The notes under the pieces are model-generated. The model was not told where the DNA came from, made no database searches, and saw only the letters and a program-made list of their open reading frames with translations. Shown in pieces: positions 18,244 through 27,247 of a stretch of DNA of 64,000 nucleotides. Positions within the stretch are counted from its first letter, which is position 1. The number at the start of each line of letters is the position of its first letter. A program made the position numbers and the translations under genes. The DNA is from Achromobacter sp. UMC46. Lineage in GTDB: Bacteria; Pseudomonadota; Gammaproteobacteria; Burkholderiales; Burkholderiaceae_B. Location of the stretch: positions 124,001 through 188,000 of the forward strand of contig NZ_LZZS01000006.1 of NCBI RefSeq assembly GCF_014170335.1. The letters are read 5' to 3'.

Positions 18244-19419
18244 ATGAAACGCACCTCCACGCTGGCCGCTGCCGCGGTCATGGGATTGGCCTTATCGGCC
18301 ACCGCGATGGCCGACGTGAAAATCGGCCTGCTGACCACGCTGACCGGCCCGGGCTCCGTGCTGGGCCAGGATCAATTGGACGGCTTCATGCTGGCCGTGG
18401 AACAAGGCGGCGGCAAGCTGGGCGGCGTCGCCGTGCAGGTCATCAAGGAAGACGACCAGTTCAAGCCTGAAATCGGCGTGCAGGCCGCGCGCAAACTGGT
18501 GCAGAGCGACAAGGTGCCGATCATCACCGGCGTGGTGTATTCCAACGTGATGCTGGCCGTGGTGCGCCCCGTGACGACGGCGGGCGTGTTCCTGGTAGGT
18601 TCCAACGCCGGCCCCACCAATCTGGCGGGCAAGGACTGTTCGCCCTATTTCTTCTCCACGTCCTGGAACAACACGCAGCGCCACGAAGGCAGCGGCGAAA
18701 TGGCCAACCAGATGGGATTCAAGAAGGTCTACCTGCTGGCGCCCAACTACCAGGCGGGCAAGGACGCCATGGCCGGTTTCAAGCGCTTCTACAAAGGCGA
18801 AGTGGCCAACGAAGTCTTCACCCAGGTGAACCAGCCGGACTACTCCGTGGAGCTGGCCGCGCTAGCCGACGCCAAACCGGACGCCGCCTACGTGTTCTTC
18901 CCCGGCGGCATGGGCGTGAACTTCATCAAGCAATACCGCCAGGCCGGCCTCTTCGGCAAGATCCCGCTGCTGTCGGTGGACACCATCGACGGCGCGACCC
19001 TGCCTGCGCTGCAGAAGGACGCGCTGGGTGCCGTGACCAACGTGCCGTATTCGCCCGACCTGGACAACGCCGCCAACAAGGCCTTTGCCGCGGCGTTCCG
19101 CCAGAAGTACGGCCGTGAACCTTCCAGCTACGCGGCGCAGTCCTTCGACGCCGCCCAGCTGATCGGCTCGGCGTTGAAGAAGACGGGCGGCAAGACCGAC
19201 GACAAGGACGCGTTGCGCAAGGCCCTGGAAGCCGCCGATTTCCAATCCGTGCGCGGCGAATTCCGCTATCAGCAAAACCACTTCCCGGTGGCCGGATTCT
19301 TCCGCGCCGACGTGGAAGCGGGCGCGGACGGCAAGGTGGCTTTCGTGAACAAGGGCCCCATCTTCCCGGACCTGTCCAAAGTCGCCGACCAGTACGCCGC
19401 CCAGTGCGCCATGAAGTAA
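18244..19419 (+). CDS. ABC transporter substrate-binding protein, LivK/aromatic-acid type
   Basis: 391 residues with a signal peptide (KRTSTLAAAAVMGLALSATAMA, cleavage near residue 23). The mature protein starts DVKIGLLTTLTGPGSVLGQDQLDGF, the periplasmic-binding-protein type I pattern of LivK and of aromatic-acid binders. It is the first gene of a complete LIV-type importer set and follows the ACMSD gene by 61 bp, so it is probably in the same transcription unit. Context suggests the ligand is an aromatic acid (3-hydroxyanthranilate, anthranilate, nitrobenzoate or similar) rather than a branched-chain amino acid. That is inference. Confidence 0.9.
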   Translation: MKRTSTLAAAAVMGLALSATAMADVKIGLLTTLTGPGSVLGQDQLDGFMLAVEQGGGKLGGVAVQVIKEDDQFKPEIGVQAARKLVQSDKVPIITGVVYSNVMLAVVRPVTTAGVFLVGSNAGPTNLAGKDCSPYFFSTSWNNTQRHEGSGEMANQMGFKKVYLLAPNYQAGKDAMAGFKRFYKGEVANEVFTQVNQPDYSVELAALADAKPDAAYVFFPGGMGVNFIKQYRQAGLFGKIPLLSVDTIDGATLPALQKDALGAVTNVPYSPDLDNAANKAFAAAFRQKYGREPSSYAAQSFDAAQLIGSALKKTGGKTDDKDALRKALEAADFQSVRGEFRYQQNHFPVAGFFRADVEAGADGKVAFVNKGPIFPDLSKVADQYAAQCAMK

Positions 19420-19468
19420 GGCGGGCGGCCAACACATCCGTCGCGGCCGCCGGCAAGAGGTGATTCCC

Positions 19469-20389
19469 ATGTCCACGACGCTGCTGCTCGTGCAGGCCTT
19501 GAACGGCCTGCAGCTTGGCATCCTGCTGTTCCTGCTGGCGGCCGGCCTGACGCTGGTGTTCGGCATCATGAACTTCATCAACCTGGCGCACGGTTCGCTT
19601 TACATGATGGGCGCCTTCATCGCCGCCACCGTGTTCCGCCATACCGGATCGTTCCTGCTGGCCGCGGCCGCCGTGGTCGCGGGCATGGCGGCGCTGGGCC
19701 TGCTGCTGGACCGCATCGCGCTGGCGCGCCTGTATCCGCGCGAACACCTGGACCAGGTGCTGGCGACGTTCGGCTTCATCCTGTTCTTCAACGAACTGAC
19801 CCGCATCATCTGGGGGCCTGCACCCATCAGCATGGGGCTGCCGTCCTGGCTCTCCGGCACGATCGACATCCTGGGCGTGACGTATCCGCTGTACCGCTTC
19901 CTCATCATCGTGGTGGGCTTGCTGGTGGCGGCGGGATGCTATGTGCTGATCCACCGCACGCGGCTGGGCATGCTGATCCGCGCCGGCTCCACCGATCGCA
20001 TGATGGTGGGCGCGCTGGGCGTGAACATCGCGCGGCTGAACACGCTGCTGTTCGTGCTGGGCGCGGTGCTGGCGGGCGTGGCGGGACTGATGGCGGGGCC
20101 CATCCTGTCCGCGCAGACCGGCATGGGCGAACCGATCCTGATCCTGACGCTGGTGGTGATCGTGATCGGTGGCATCGGCTCGGTGCGCGGCGCCTTCCTG
20201 GCCGCGTTGATGGTGGGGCTGATCGACACGCTGGGCCGCGCGCTGCTGCCGACGCTGCTGCGCGCCGCGCTGCCCCCGGCCGCCGCCAACGCGGCCGGCC
20301 CGGCCATCGCGTCGATGCTGATCTACGTGGTGATGGCGCTGGTGCTGGCCTTGCGGCCGCAGGGCCTGTTTCCCGTCAAGCACGGATAA
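19469..20389 (+). CDS. LIV-type ABC transporter permease (LivH-like)
   Basis: 306 residues, about eight hydrophobic segments, opening LLVQALNGLQLGILLFLLAAGLTLVFGIMNFINLAHG, the standard LivH start with the INLAHG motif. The ATG at 19469 is preceded by AAGAGGTGA; a GTG at 19460 is the alternative. Cytoplasmic loop motif LNTLLFVLGAVLAGVAG is seen near 190-210. It pairs with the LivM-like permease 12 bp downstream. Confidence 0.92.
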   Translation: MSTTLLLVQALNGLQLGILLFLLAAGLTLVFGIMNFINLAHGSLYMMGAFIAATVFRHTGSFLLAAAAVVAGMAALGLLLDRIALARLYPREHLDQVLATFGFILFFNELTRIIWGPAPISMGLPSWLSGTIDILGVTYPLYRFLIIVVGLLVAAGCYVLIHRTRLGMLIRAGSTDRMMVGALGVNIARLNTLLFVLGAVLAGVAGLMAGPILSAQTGMGEPILILTLVVIVIGGIGSVRGAFLAALMVGLIDTLGRALLPTLLRAALPPAAANAAGPAIASMLIYVVMALVLALRPQGLFPVKHG

Positions 20390-20401
20390 GGGGGGACCAC
20401 C

Positions 20402-21388
20402 ATGCACAGGCTTACTCTTCGCACCCTGGTCGCCGGCGCCCTGCTGCTGATGCTGGCCCTGGTGCCCGCCTACGCCCACTGGCAGGGCGAACCGTTCCTG
20501 CTGGCGCTGTTCGGCCGGGTGCTCGTCTACGGTGTCGCCGCGCTGGCCCTGAACCTGCTGCTGGGGTACGGCGGCATGGTCAGCTTCGGCCATGCGCTGT
20601 ACCTGGGGCTGGGTGCGTATGCCGTCGGCGTGATGTCGCACTACGGCATCGAAAACGGCTGGCTGCATCTGGCGGGCGCGCTGGGCGCCTGCGCGGTGGT
20701 GGGGCTTGTCAGCGGCTACGTGGTGATGCGCACCTCGGGCATCGCCTTCATCATGATCACGCTGGCGTTCGCGCAGATGTTCTATTTCCTGGCGACGGGG
20801 CTGGATGGATTTGGCGGCGACGACGGCATGTCGCTGTTCGCGGGCAGCGACTTCGGCGCGTTCCGGCTGGATACGCCGCTGGCGCTGTACTACACGGCTT
20901 TCGGCGTGATGCTGGCCGTGCTGTGGCTGATGCATCGCCTGGTCCATGCGCCGTTCGGCATGGCCTTGCGCGGTTGCCAGGCCAACGAACGCCGGATGCG
21001 CGCGCTGGGGTTCCCGACCCTGCGCTACCGGCTGGCCGCCTATGTGATGTCCGCGATGATCTGCGGCGTGGCCGGCGTGCTGCTTGCCAACCTGACGATG
21101 TACGTATCGCCGTCCTACCTGGCCTGGACCACATCGGGCGAATTGATCGTGATGGTCGTGCTGGGCGGCATCGGCACGCTGTTCGGCCCCGTCGTGGGCG
21201 CGCTGGCCTTTCTGCTGCTGGAAGAGGGCTTGAAGCTGCTGACCGGGCATTGGATGCTGATCATGGGCCTGCTGATCGTCGGCGTGGTGCTGGTGTCGCG
21301 GCGCGGCGTGTACGGCAGCCTGCGCGACACGCCCTGGTGCCGGCGCCCGACGCGGCCGCTGCGCCAGCCTTCCGGAGAACCGCTATGA
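20402..21388 (+). CDS. LIV-type ABC transporter permease (LivM-like)
   Basis: 328 residues, multiple membrane spans. LivM marks are ALNLLLGYGGMVSFGHALYLGLGAYAVG (about 45-72), RTSGIAFIMITLAFAQMFYFLA and RLAAYVMSAMICGVAGVLLA. A strong GGGGGG run lies 5-10 bp before the ATG. Its last codons overlap the start of the next gene (ATGA), showing translational coupling. The C-terminal 25 residues are a short basic and Pro-rich tail. Confidence 0.92.
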   Translation: MHRLTLRTLVAGALLLMLALVPAYAHWQGEPFLLALFGRVLVYGVAALALNLLLGYGGMVSFGHALYLGLGAYAVGVMSHYGIENGWLHLAGALGACAVVGLVSGYVVMRTSGIAFIMITLAFAQMFYFLATGLDGFGGDDGMSLFAGSDFGAFRLDTPLALYYTAFGVMLAVLWLMHRLVHAPFGMALRGCQANERRMRALGFPTLRYRLAAYVMSAMICGVAGVLLANLTMYVSPSYLAWTTSGELIVMVVLGGIGTLFGPVVGALAFLLLEEGLKLLTGHWMLIMGLLIVGVVLVSRRGVYGSLRDTPWCRRPTRPLRQPSGEPL

Positions 21389-22173
21389 GCGCGCTGCGCG
21401 TCGAAAACCTGCTGAAGCGCTATGGCGGGCTGACGGTCACCGACGACCTGTCGCTGGACGTGCACGCCGGCGAACTGCATGCCGTGATCGGGCCGAACGG
21501 CGCGGGCAAGACCACGTTGATCGGCCAGCTCTGCGGCGAACTGCGGCCCGACGGCGGCCGCGTGCTGCTGGACGGCCGGGACATCACCCGCATGCCGGTC
21601 GAAAAGCGCGTGCGCCGCGGCCTGGCCCGTTCCTACCAGATCACGTCGGTCTTCAAGCCGTTCACGGCGCTGGAGAACGTGGTGATGGCGGTGCAGGCGC
21701 GGCGCGGGCACAGCTTCCGATTCTGGCGCCCCGTGTTGTCCACCGCCGCGCTGACCGGGCCCGCACAGGACGCATTGGCGCTTGTCGGCCTGTCCGCCCG
21801 CGCCCGGACGCCGGCGGGCGAACTGGCGCACGGCGAACTGCGGCAATTGGAATTGGCGATGGTGTTGGCGTGCCAGCCGTCCCTGCTGTTGCTGGACGAA
21901 CCGATGGCCGGCATGAGCCAGCACGAATCCGAAGCCATGACGCGCCTGCTGCTGCAACTGCGCGGGCACTACACGATTCTGCTGGTGGAACACGACATGC
22001 AAGCCGTCTTCGCGTTGTCAGACCGCATCACGGTCCTGGTCTACGGCCGCGCGCTCGCGTGCGGCACGGCGGACGACATCCGCAACAACCCCCAGGTGCG
22101 CGAATGCTATCTGGGCAGCGAGCGCGGCAGCCGGCGCGCAGGCAGCGCGCAAGTTCCGGCGGTGCCCGCATGA
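21385..22173 (+). CDS. LIV-type ABC transporter ATP-binding protein (LivG-like)
   Basis: 262 residues. Walker A GPNGAGKTT near residues 37-45 and Walker B LLLLDEPMAG near 165-174 are clear, and the switch histidine is in LLVEHDMQAVF. The ABC signature is changed: the region before Walker B reads LAHGELRQLELAMVLA, so the usual LSxGxQ is AHGELR, as often in LivG proteins. The start overlaps the LivM stop and the stop overlaps the LivF start. Confidence 0.92.
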   Translation: MSALRVENLLKRYGGLTVTDDLSLDVHAGELHAVIGPNGAGKTTLIGQLCGELRPDGGRVLLDGRDITRMPVEKRVRRGLARSYQITSVFKPFTALENVVMAVQARRGHSFRFWRPVLSTAALTGPAQDALALVGLSARARTPAGELAHGELRQLELAMVLACQPSLLLLDEPMAGMSQHESEAMTRLLLQLRGHYTILLVEHDMQAVFALSDRITVLVYGRALACGTADDIRNNPQVRECYLGSERGSRRAGSAQVPAVPA

Positions 22174-22880
22174 GCGCCCTGCTGTCGTTGCGGGGCGTGA
22201 CCGCGCATTACGGCGCCAGCCAGGCGCTGTTCGGCATCGACCTGGATATCGGGCCAGGCGAATTCGTGACCTTGCTGGGCCGCAACGGCATGGGCAAATC
22301 CACGACCGTGAAAGCGGTGATGGGACTGAACGCCGCCACCCAGGGCAGCATCGTCTTCGACGGCCGCGACATCAGCCGGCTGCCGTCGTACAAGGTGGCG
22401 CAATGCGGCATCGGGCTGGTGCCGGAAGGGCGGCACGTTTTCCCCAACCTGTCGGTGCGCGAGAACCTGGTCGCCACCGCCCACAACCGGCAGGGCGCGG
22501 CGCAGCCCTGGACGCTGGACCGGGTGTACGCGTTGTTTCCCCGCCTGTCCGAACGCGCCCGCCACCTGGGCAGCCACCTGTCGGGCGGCGAACAGCAGAT
22601 GCTGGCGATCGGCCGCGCGCTCTTGACCAACCCCCGCCTGCTGATCCTGGACGAGGCCACCGAAGGCCTGGCGCCCGTGGTGCGCGAAGAGATCTGGTCC
22701 GCGCTGGACACGCTGAAGCAGACCGGTCTGGCGGTGCTGTGCATCGACAAGAACCTGGAGCCGCTGCTGGCCACGGCGGACCATCACGCCATCGTCGAAA
22801 AGGGCCGCGTGGCCTGGACCGGCTCGTCGCAGGCCTTCCTGGACGATGAACCACGGCTGCTGCAATATCTGGGGGTTTAG
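22170..22880 (+). CDS. LIV-type ABC transporter ATP-binding protein (LivF-like)
   Basis: 236 residues. Walker A GRNGMGKST near 37-45, ABC signature HLSGGEQQML near 135 and Walker B LLILDEATEGL near 155 are intact; the usual H-loop is replaced by AVLCIDKNLEPL, with Lys/Asn where most ABC proteins have His, a variant seen in some LivF proteins. The start lies in the ATGA overlap with livG. The stop codon falls inside a block of 14-bp tandem repeats that fills the gap to the convergent gene. Confidence 0.92.
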   Translation: MSALLSLRGVTAHYGASQALFGIDLDIGPGEFVTLLGRNGMGKSTTVKAVMGLNAATQGSIVFDGRDISRLPSYKVAQCGIGLVPEGRHVFPNLSVRENLVATAHNRQGAAQPWTLDRVYALFPRLSERARHLGSHLSGGEQQMLAIGRALLTNPRLLILDEATEGLAPVVREEIWSALDTLKQTGLAVLCIDKNLEPLLATADHHAIVEKGRVAWTGSSQAFLDDEPRLLQYLGV

Positions 22881-22948
22881 GTGCGACCGGCGAGGTGCGG
22901 CCGGCTAGGTGCGACCGGCGAGGTGCGGCCGGCGAGGTGCTTCCAGCT
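22879..22948. repeat. Five tandem 14-bp repeats between convergent stop codons
   Basis: Units start at 22879, 22893, 22907, 22921 and 22935. The consensus is AGGTGCGRCCGGCG; units 1-4 alternate A and G at the eighth base, suggesting duplication of a 28-bp dimer, and the fifth has diverged (AGGTGCTTCCAGCT). The block begins in the livF stop codon and ends in the stop codon of the convergent Ldh2-family gene. Confidence 0.9.
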
Positions 22949-23999
22949 AGGCCCGGCGCACGGGCAGCGCCACGTCCAGGCGCGCGCTCCAGTCCGCCAT
23001 CTCGTCCCATAGCGCCGGCGGTACGGGAATGCCGTGCTGCCCGCGCTCTGCCAGCGCGGCCGCCTCCGGATCGCCCGGCATGCGCGGCGCGCCCGGCGCC
23101 TGGGCCAGCTCCGCCGCCATCCCGGCGACCACGCCCGCCAACGCCGCGCCGCCGGCGAACCGCAGGGGATCGATCACGATGAAGAACGCGCCCAGCTCGC
23201 GCGGACGTTCCAGCGCGTCGTACATCGGCGAAATATGCGGCCCGAAGGGATTGCCGTTCAGCGGCCCGCACAGCAGTTCGATCATCATCGCCAGGCCATA
23301 GCCCTTGTAGCCATAGCCCTCGCCGCCCAAGGGGCGCAACGCTCGGACCTCTTGCGCGTCGGTGCTGCCGCGCCCTTGCGCATCCAGCGCCACGCCGGGC
23401 GGCAGCGCCACGCCGTCGCGCCGGGCGTTCATGACGCGGTTCCAGGGAATGGCCGTGGAGGCCATGTCCAGGCACAGGGGCTCGCCGCCCGCGCGCGGGA
23501 ACGCAAGTGAAATGGGATTGGTGCCGAAGAACGGCTGATGGCCGCCGTGCGGCGCGGCGATCGAGTCGCTATGCGTGAACGCGATGCCGATGAGGCCCTG
23601 CGCCGCGGCCGCGCGGCTGTACAGGCCGATCGCGCCGCAATGCGACGAGTCGCTGACGCCCACCGCGCCGATGCCGGCCTCGCGGGCCAGTTCCATCGCC
23701 AGCGCGTTGGCGCGGTGCGCCACCACGATGCCCTGCCCCTGCCCGCCATGCACCTGCGCCGTGCCTGCGCCGGTGCGTTCGATGCGGATGTCGGGGCGCG
23801 CCAGGATGGAGCCATGCGCCACGCGGTTCAGGTAGTGCGGCAAGCGTGCGATGCCATGGGAATCGATGCCCCACAAGCTCGTCCGCGCCAGGCTTTCCGC
23901 CAGGCGTCGCGCATCCTCTTCCGAGAAGCCCTGGACGCGCAGGCAGTCCTGGCCCCAGCGTTCCCATTCAACGGCATCCACTCGGCATTGCGGACTCAT
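22947..23999 (-). CDS. Ldh2-family (malate/L-lactate/ureidoglycolate dehydrogenase) NAD(P)-dependent oxidoreductase
   Basis: 350 residues, full family length. Family marks are SLWGIDSHGIARLPHY near 40-55 (catalytic His in DSHG), GVSDSSHCGAIGLYSRAA near 112-129, PFFGTNPISLAFP near 160 and GYGYKGYGLAMMIELL near 228. Members oxidise 2-hydroxy acids or reduce 2-keto and imino acids. It is the last gene of the sugar-acid operon, 10 bp after the mannitol-dehydrogenase-family gene, so it may handle the hydroxy acid (for example glycerate or lactate) released by the upstream hydrolase. The exact substrate is not readable. Confidence 0.87.
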   Translation of the reverse strand: MSPQCRVDAVEWERWGQDCLRVQGFSEEDARRLAESLARTSLWGIDSHGIARLPHYLNRVAHGSILARPDIRIERTGAGTAQVHGGQGQGIVVAHRANALAMELAREAGIGAVGVSDSSHCGAIGLYSRAAAAQGLIGIAFTHSDSIAAPHGGHQPFFGTNPISLAFPRAGGEPLCLDMASTAIPWNRVMNARRDGVALPPGVALDAQGRGSTDAQEVRALRPLGGEGYGYKGYGLAMMIELLCGPLNGNPFGPHISPMYDALERPRELGAFFIVIDPLRFAGGAALAGVVAGMAAELAQAPGAPRMPGDPEAAALAERGQHGIPVPPALWDEMADWSARLDVALPVRRA

Positions 24000-24009
24000 G
24001 CGGCACTCC

Positions 24010-25530
24010 TCAGGTAGCGGCCTCCACGGCGTGGATCACGCCATGCTGACGCAGGGTTTCCAGATGCGTGGCCAGCGCCGAGACGAACTCGGACGCGCGG
24101 CCCAGATCGCCGAACACCGGCTTGAATCCCGACAGCACCATCGCGCGGCGATGGGCGGATTGCGACGGGGCGGATGCGCGGGCGGCGACTTCGGCGCGCG
24201 ACAGCAGCTTGGCCAGTCGCGCCGCCATCGGGTCCTGGATCCTGTAGCGGCCGCCCGCCTCGTCTTCGCCGCTCAGATAGTGCAGCCACGCCGCGACTGC
24301 CAACGTCAGGCGCTGGATATCATCGCCCGTGCGCAAGCGGTCGCGGATCGTGTCCAGCAGGCGCTGCGGAACCTTCTGCGATCCGTCCATGGCCACTTGC
24401 GAAGTCGGGTGGGGCAGCGCCGGGTTGGCGATGCGCGCCAGGAAGCGGCCCCGGTACTCTTCCAATCCGCTCTCCGGGATGCCCTTCAGCGTGGGCCCGA
24501 TCTCCTGCTGCATCATGGCGTCGACGAAGGCGCGCAGGGCAGGCGTCTGCACCGATTGGCTGATCGTCCGGTGGCCCAGCAACGCACCCAGATACGCGAG
24601 GGTGGAATGCGGGCCGTTCACCATGCGCAGCTTCAGCCGCTCGTAGGGCGCGGCATTGCGCACGAACGTCGCGCCGCCGTGGCTGTCCCAGGCAGGCCGG
24701 CCCGCTGCGAATTTGTCTTCGATGACCCAGTTCATATAGGGTTCGCCGACGACAGGCCATGCGTCCTGCACGCCCAGGCGTTCGGCGATCCGCTGCCGGT
24801 CGTGGTCGTCGGTGCCCGGCACGATGCGGTCGACCATCGAATTCGGGAAGGTGCAATGGGTGTCGATCCAATCCGTCAGCCCCACATCGACCCGCAAGGC
24901 GAAGGCCAGCACCAGGCTGCGCAAGATGTCGCCGTTGCCGCGCAGGTTGTCGCAGGACAGGAGCGTGACGGGCGGCAGGCCGCGTTCACGCCGCAACGCC
25001 AGCCCGTACACCAGCATGCCGATCGTGCTGCGCGGACGGTGCGGGTTTTCAAGATCGTGCAGGATGTCGGGGTCGTCCCAGCGCAGATGGCCGGTGGCCG
25101 GTTCGTGGCTATAGCCCTTTTCCGTGACGGTCAGGCTGACGATCCGCGTTTGCGGATAGGCGATGCGCTCCAGCACCGCGTTGGGGTCTTCGGCCGCCAC
25201 CATCACCCGCAGCACCGAGCCCACCACGCGCAATTGCTCGCGAGCCTCGCCGTCGGGCCCGTCGTCGCGCAGGGCCAGCGTGTACAGCCCGTCTTGCGGC
25301 GTCAGCGCGTCGCGCGTGGCCGCGCTGCGCAACGAGACTCCCAGGATGCCCCAGCTGAGGTCTCCGCTGGCCTGCATCGCCAGGTCCGTCATCACCGCCT
25401 GATGCGCGCGGTGAAAGGCGCCCAGCCCCAGATGCACGATGCCGGGCGTCAGGCGGCTGCGGTCATAGATGGGTTTTTCCACGTCTGCGGGCAGGCGCGG
25501 CAACGACTCCGTATTCAAACGTTCAAGCAT
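24010..25530 (-). CDS. Mannitol dehydrogenase family protein (fructuronate/tagaturonate reductase-like)
   Basis: 506 residues of the polyol-specific long-chain dehydrogenase family. The NAD site is IVHLGLGAFHRAHQA near residue 30, LLSCDNLRGNGDI lies near 185, and the catalytic K-x4-N-x2-H motif is intact in LKLRMVNGPHS near 300. The ATG at 25530 gives MLERLNTESLPRL, a normal family start; an upstream frame to 25662 would add a non-family tail. It could reduce fructuronate or tagaturonate to the aldonate that UxaA-type dehydratases use, or oxidise mannitol/arabinitol. Its place directly after the UxaA-like gene favours the first. Confidence 0.85.
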   Translation of the reverse strand: MLERLNTESLPRLPADVEKPIYDRSRLTPGIVHLGLGAFHRAHQAVMTDLAMQASGDLSWGILGVSLRSAATRDALTPQDGLYTLALRDDGPDGEAREQLRVVGSVLRVMVAAEDPNAVLERIAYPQTRIVSLTVTEKGYSHEPATGHLRWDDPDILHDLENPHRPRSTIGMLVYGLALRRERGLPPVTLLSCDNLRGNGDILRSLVLAFALRVDVGLTDWIDTHCTFPNSMVDRIVPGTDDHDRQRIAERLGVQDAWPVVGEPYMNWVIEDKFAAGRPAWDSHGGATFVRNAAPYERLKLRMVNGPHSTLAYLGALLGHRTISQSVQTPALRAFVDAMMQQEIGPTLKGIPESGLEEYRGRFLARIANPALPHPTSQVAMDGSQKVPQRLLDTIRDRLRTGDDIQRLTLAVAAWLHYLSGEDEAGGRYRIQDPMAARLAKLLSRAEVAARASAPSQSAHRRAMVLSGFKPVFGDLGRASEFVSALATHLETLRQHGVIHAVEAAT

Positions 25531-25672
25531 GGTTGACCAATGGCGTAAGGCGCCATGCACCTGTCGGATGACCGGCCAGTCGGCGCGCGGATGAGGATAT
25601 CCGTTGACGCCGATTTCTTCGACACCGGGACAGTGACTAAATGCAACGCGAACGCCCGCCATGCCGCCGCCG

Positions 25673-27208
25673 CTACATCACCGCGCCCAACGCCCACGGC
25701 ACGAATTCGTTCTGGCCGTAGCCATGTTCTTCGCTGCGCGTGCGCCGGCCCGACGCCGTCTGCAGCATCAGCTGGAAGATCCGCTCGCCCATTTGCGCCA
25801 CGCTTTGCGCCCCGTCCACGACCTCGCCGCAATTGATGTCGATGTCGTCCGACTGGCGCTGCCACAGCGCCGTGTTGGTCGACAGCTTCAGGGACGGCGC
25901 GGGCGCGCAGCCGTAGGCCGAGCCGCGCCCCGTGGTGAAGCAGATCAGGTTCGCGCCGCCCGCCACCTGCCCGGTGGCCGACACGGGGTCGTAGCCCGGC
26001 GTGTCCATGAACACCAGCCCTCGCGTGCGCACGGGCTCGGCGTATTCGAATACGTCGGTCAGGTTGGTGGTGCCGCTCTTGGCGATCGCGCCCAGCGATT
26101 TTTCCAGAATGGTGGTCAAGCCGCCCGCCTTGTTGCCGGCCGACGGGTTGTTGTCCATTTCCGCGTCGTTGCGGGCGCAGTAGTCTTCCCACCAGCGCAC
26201 GCGGGCCAGCAGCTTGTCGGCCACGGCCGGCGTTTCGGCCCGGCGCGTCAGCAGGTGTTCACCGCCATAGATCTCGGGCGTTTCCGACAGAATCGCCGTG
26301 CCGCCGTGGCGCACCAGCAAGTCCACCGCCGCCCCCAGCGCCGGGTTGGCGCTGATGCCCGAATAGCCGTCCGATCCGCCGCATTGCAGCCCCACGGTCA
26401 GATGGCTGGCCGCCACAGGCTGGCGGCGCACCTGATTGGCTTGCTCAAGCATGCGTTCGACCAGCTCGATGCCGCGCGCCACCGTCTTGCGCGTGCCGCC
26501 CGTGTCCTGGATGTTGAAGGTGTGCAGCAGGCCGCTTTCGCGCAGGCCCTCTTGCTCCATCAGGCCGCCGATCTGGTTGGTCTCGCACCCCAGGCCCACC
26601 ACCATCAGCCCGCCGAAATTGGCATGGCGCGCATAGCCGCCCAGCGTGCGCCGAAGCACCCGCAACGGTTCGCCTTCGCTGCCGGTGGCGCAGCCCGCGC
26701 CGTGGGTCAGCGCCACCACGCCGTCCACGCCCGGACAGGACGCCAGCGCTTCCGGGTGGATGTCTCGGCGGAAATGGTCGGCGATGGCGCGCGCCACCGT
26801 GGCCGAACAGTTCACGCTGGTCAGGATGCCGATGTAGTTGCGCGTGGCCACGCGGCCGTCGGCGCGCACGATGCCGTCGAAGGTGGCCGGTTGCGCCACG
26901 TAGTCCGTGGCGTGCGCGCCCTGCCCCACCGCGTAGTCGCGCTCGAACTCGGAGAACTCCAGGTTCTGCGTGTGCACGTGCTGGCCGGGCGCGATATCCT
27001 GCCGCGCCACGCCGATGATCTGGTTGTAGCGGCGCACCGGCTGGCCCGCCGCGATGGCGCGCACGGCCACCTTGTGCCCGGGCGGCACCAGGCCCAGCAC
27101 CGTCACCCCTTCGCTTTCCAGCCGCGTGCCGCTGACCAGCTGGCGCCTGGCGATCACGACGTTGTCCGCCGGGTGGATGCGTATCACTGCCGTGTCGTTC
27201 TGGGACAT
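25673..27208 (-). CDS. UxaA-family altronate/galactarate-type dehydratase
   Basis: 511 residues. An N-terminal SAF domain (about 8-90, IHPADNVVIARRQLVSGT ... APGQHVHTQN) is followed by the catalytic part with VNCSATVARAIADHF, GLGCETNQIGGLM, LQCGGSDGYSGISANPALG near 300, NPSAGNKAGGL near 375 and FTTGRGSAYGCAP near 445. UxaA dehydrates D-altronate to 2-keto-3-deoxygluconate; GarD dehydrates galactarate. The single-chain form with SAF domain and the neighbouring mannitol-dehydrogenase-family gene favour an aldonate such as altronate, but the substrate is uncertain. Confidence 0.88.
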   Translation of the reverse strand: MSQNDTAVIRIHPADNVVIARRQLVSGTRLESEGVTVLGLVPPGHKVAVRAIAAGQPVRRYNQIIGVARQDIAPGQHVHTQNLEFSEFERDYAVGQGAHATDYVAQPATFDGIVRADGRVATRNYIGILTSVNCSATVARAIADHFRRDIHPEALASCPGVDGVVALTHGAGCATGSEGEPLRVLRRTLGGYARHANFGGLMVVGLGCETNQIGGLMEQEGLRESGLLHTFNIQDTGGTRKTVARGIELVERMLEQANQVRRQPVAASHLTVGLQCGGSDGYSGISANPALGAAVDLLVRHGGTAILSETPEIYGGEHLLTRRAETPAVADKLLARVRWWEDYCARNDAEMDNNPSAGNKAGGLTTILEKSLGAIAKSGTTNLTDVFEYAEPVRTRGLVFMDTPGYDPVSATGQVAGGANLICFTTGRGSAYGCAPAPSLKLSTNTALWQRQSDDIDINCGEVVDGAQSVAQMGERIFQLMLQTASGRRTRSEEHGYGQNEFVPWALGAVM

Positions 27209-27247
27209 GAGGACTCCGGAAAGTAAGGGGTACGGACTACCGGGCGT

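Noticed and set aside
18926..21250. 774-codon minus-strand frame opposite the Liv transporter genes
   Set aside because: Composition is Gln/His/Arg mirror sequence; the plus strand holds clear LivH and LivM genes.
19936..21384. N-terminal extension of LivG through the LivH/LivM region
   Set aside because: Arg/Gly-rich shifted-frame sequence; LivG begins at the ATG overlapping the LivM stop.
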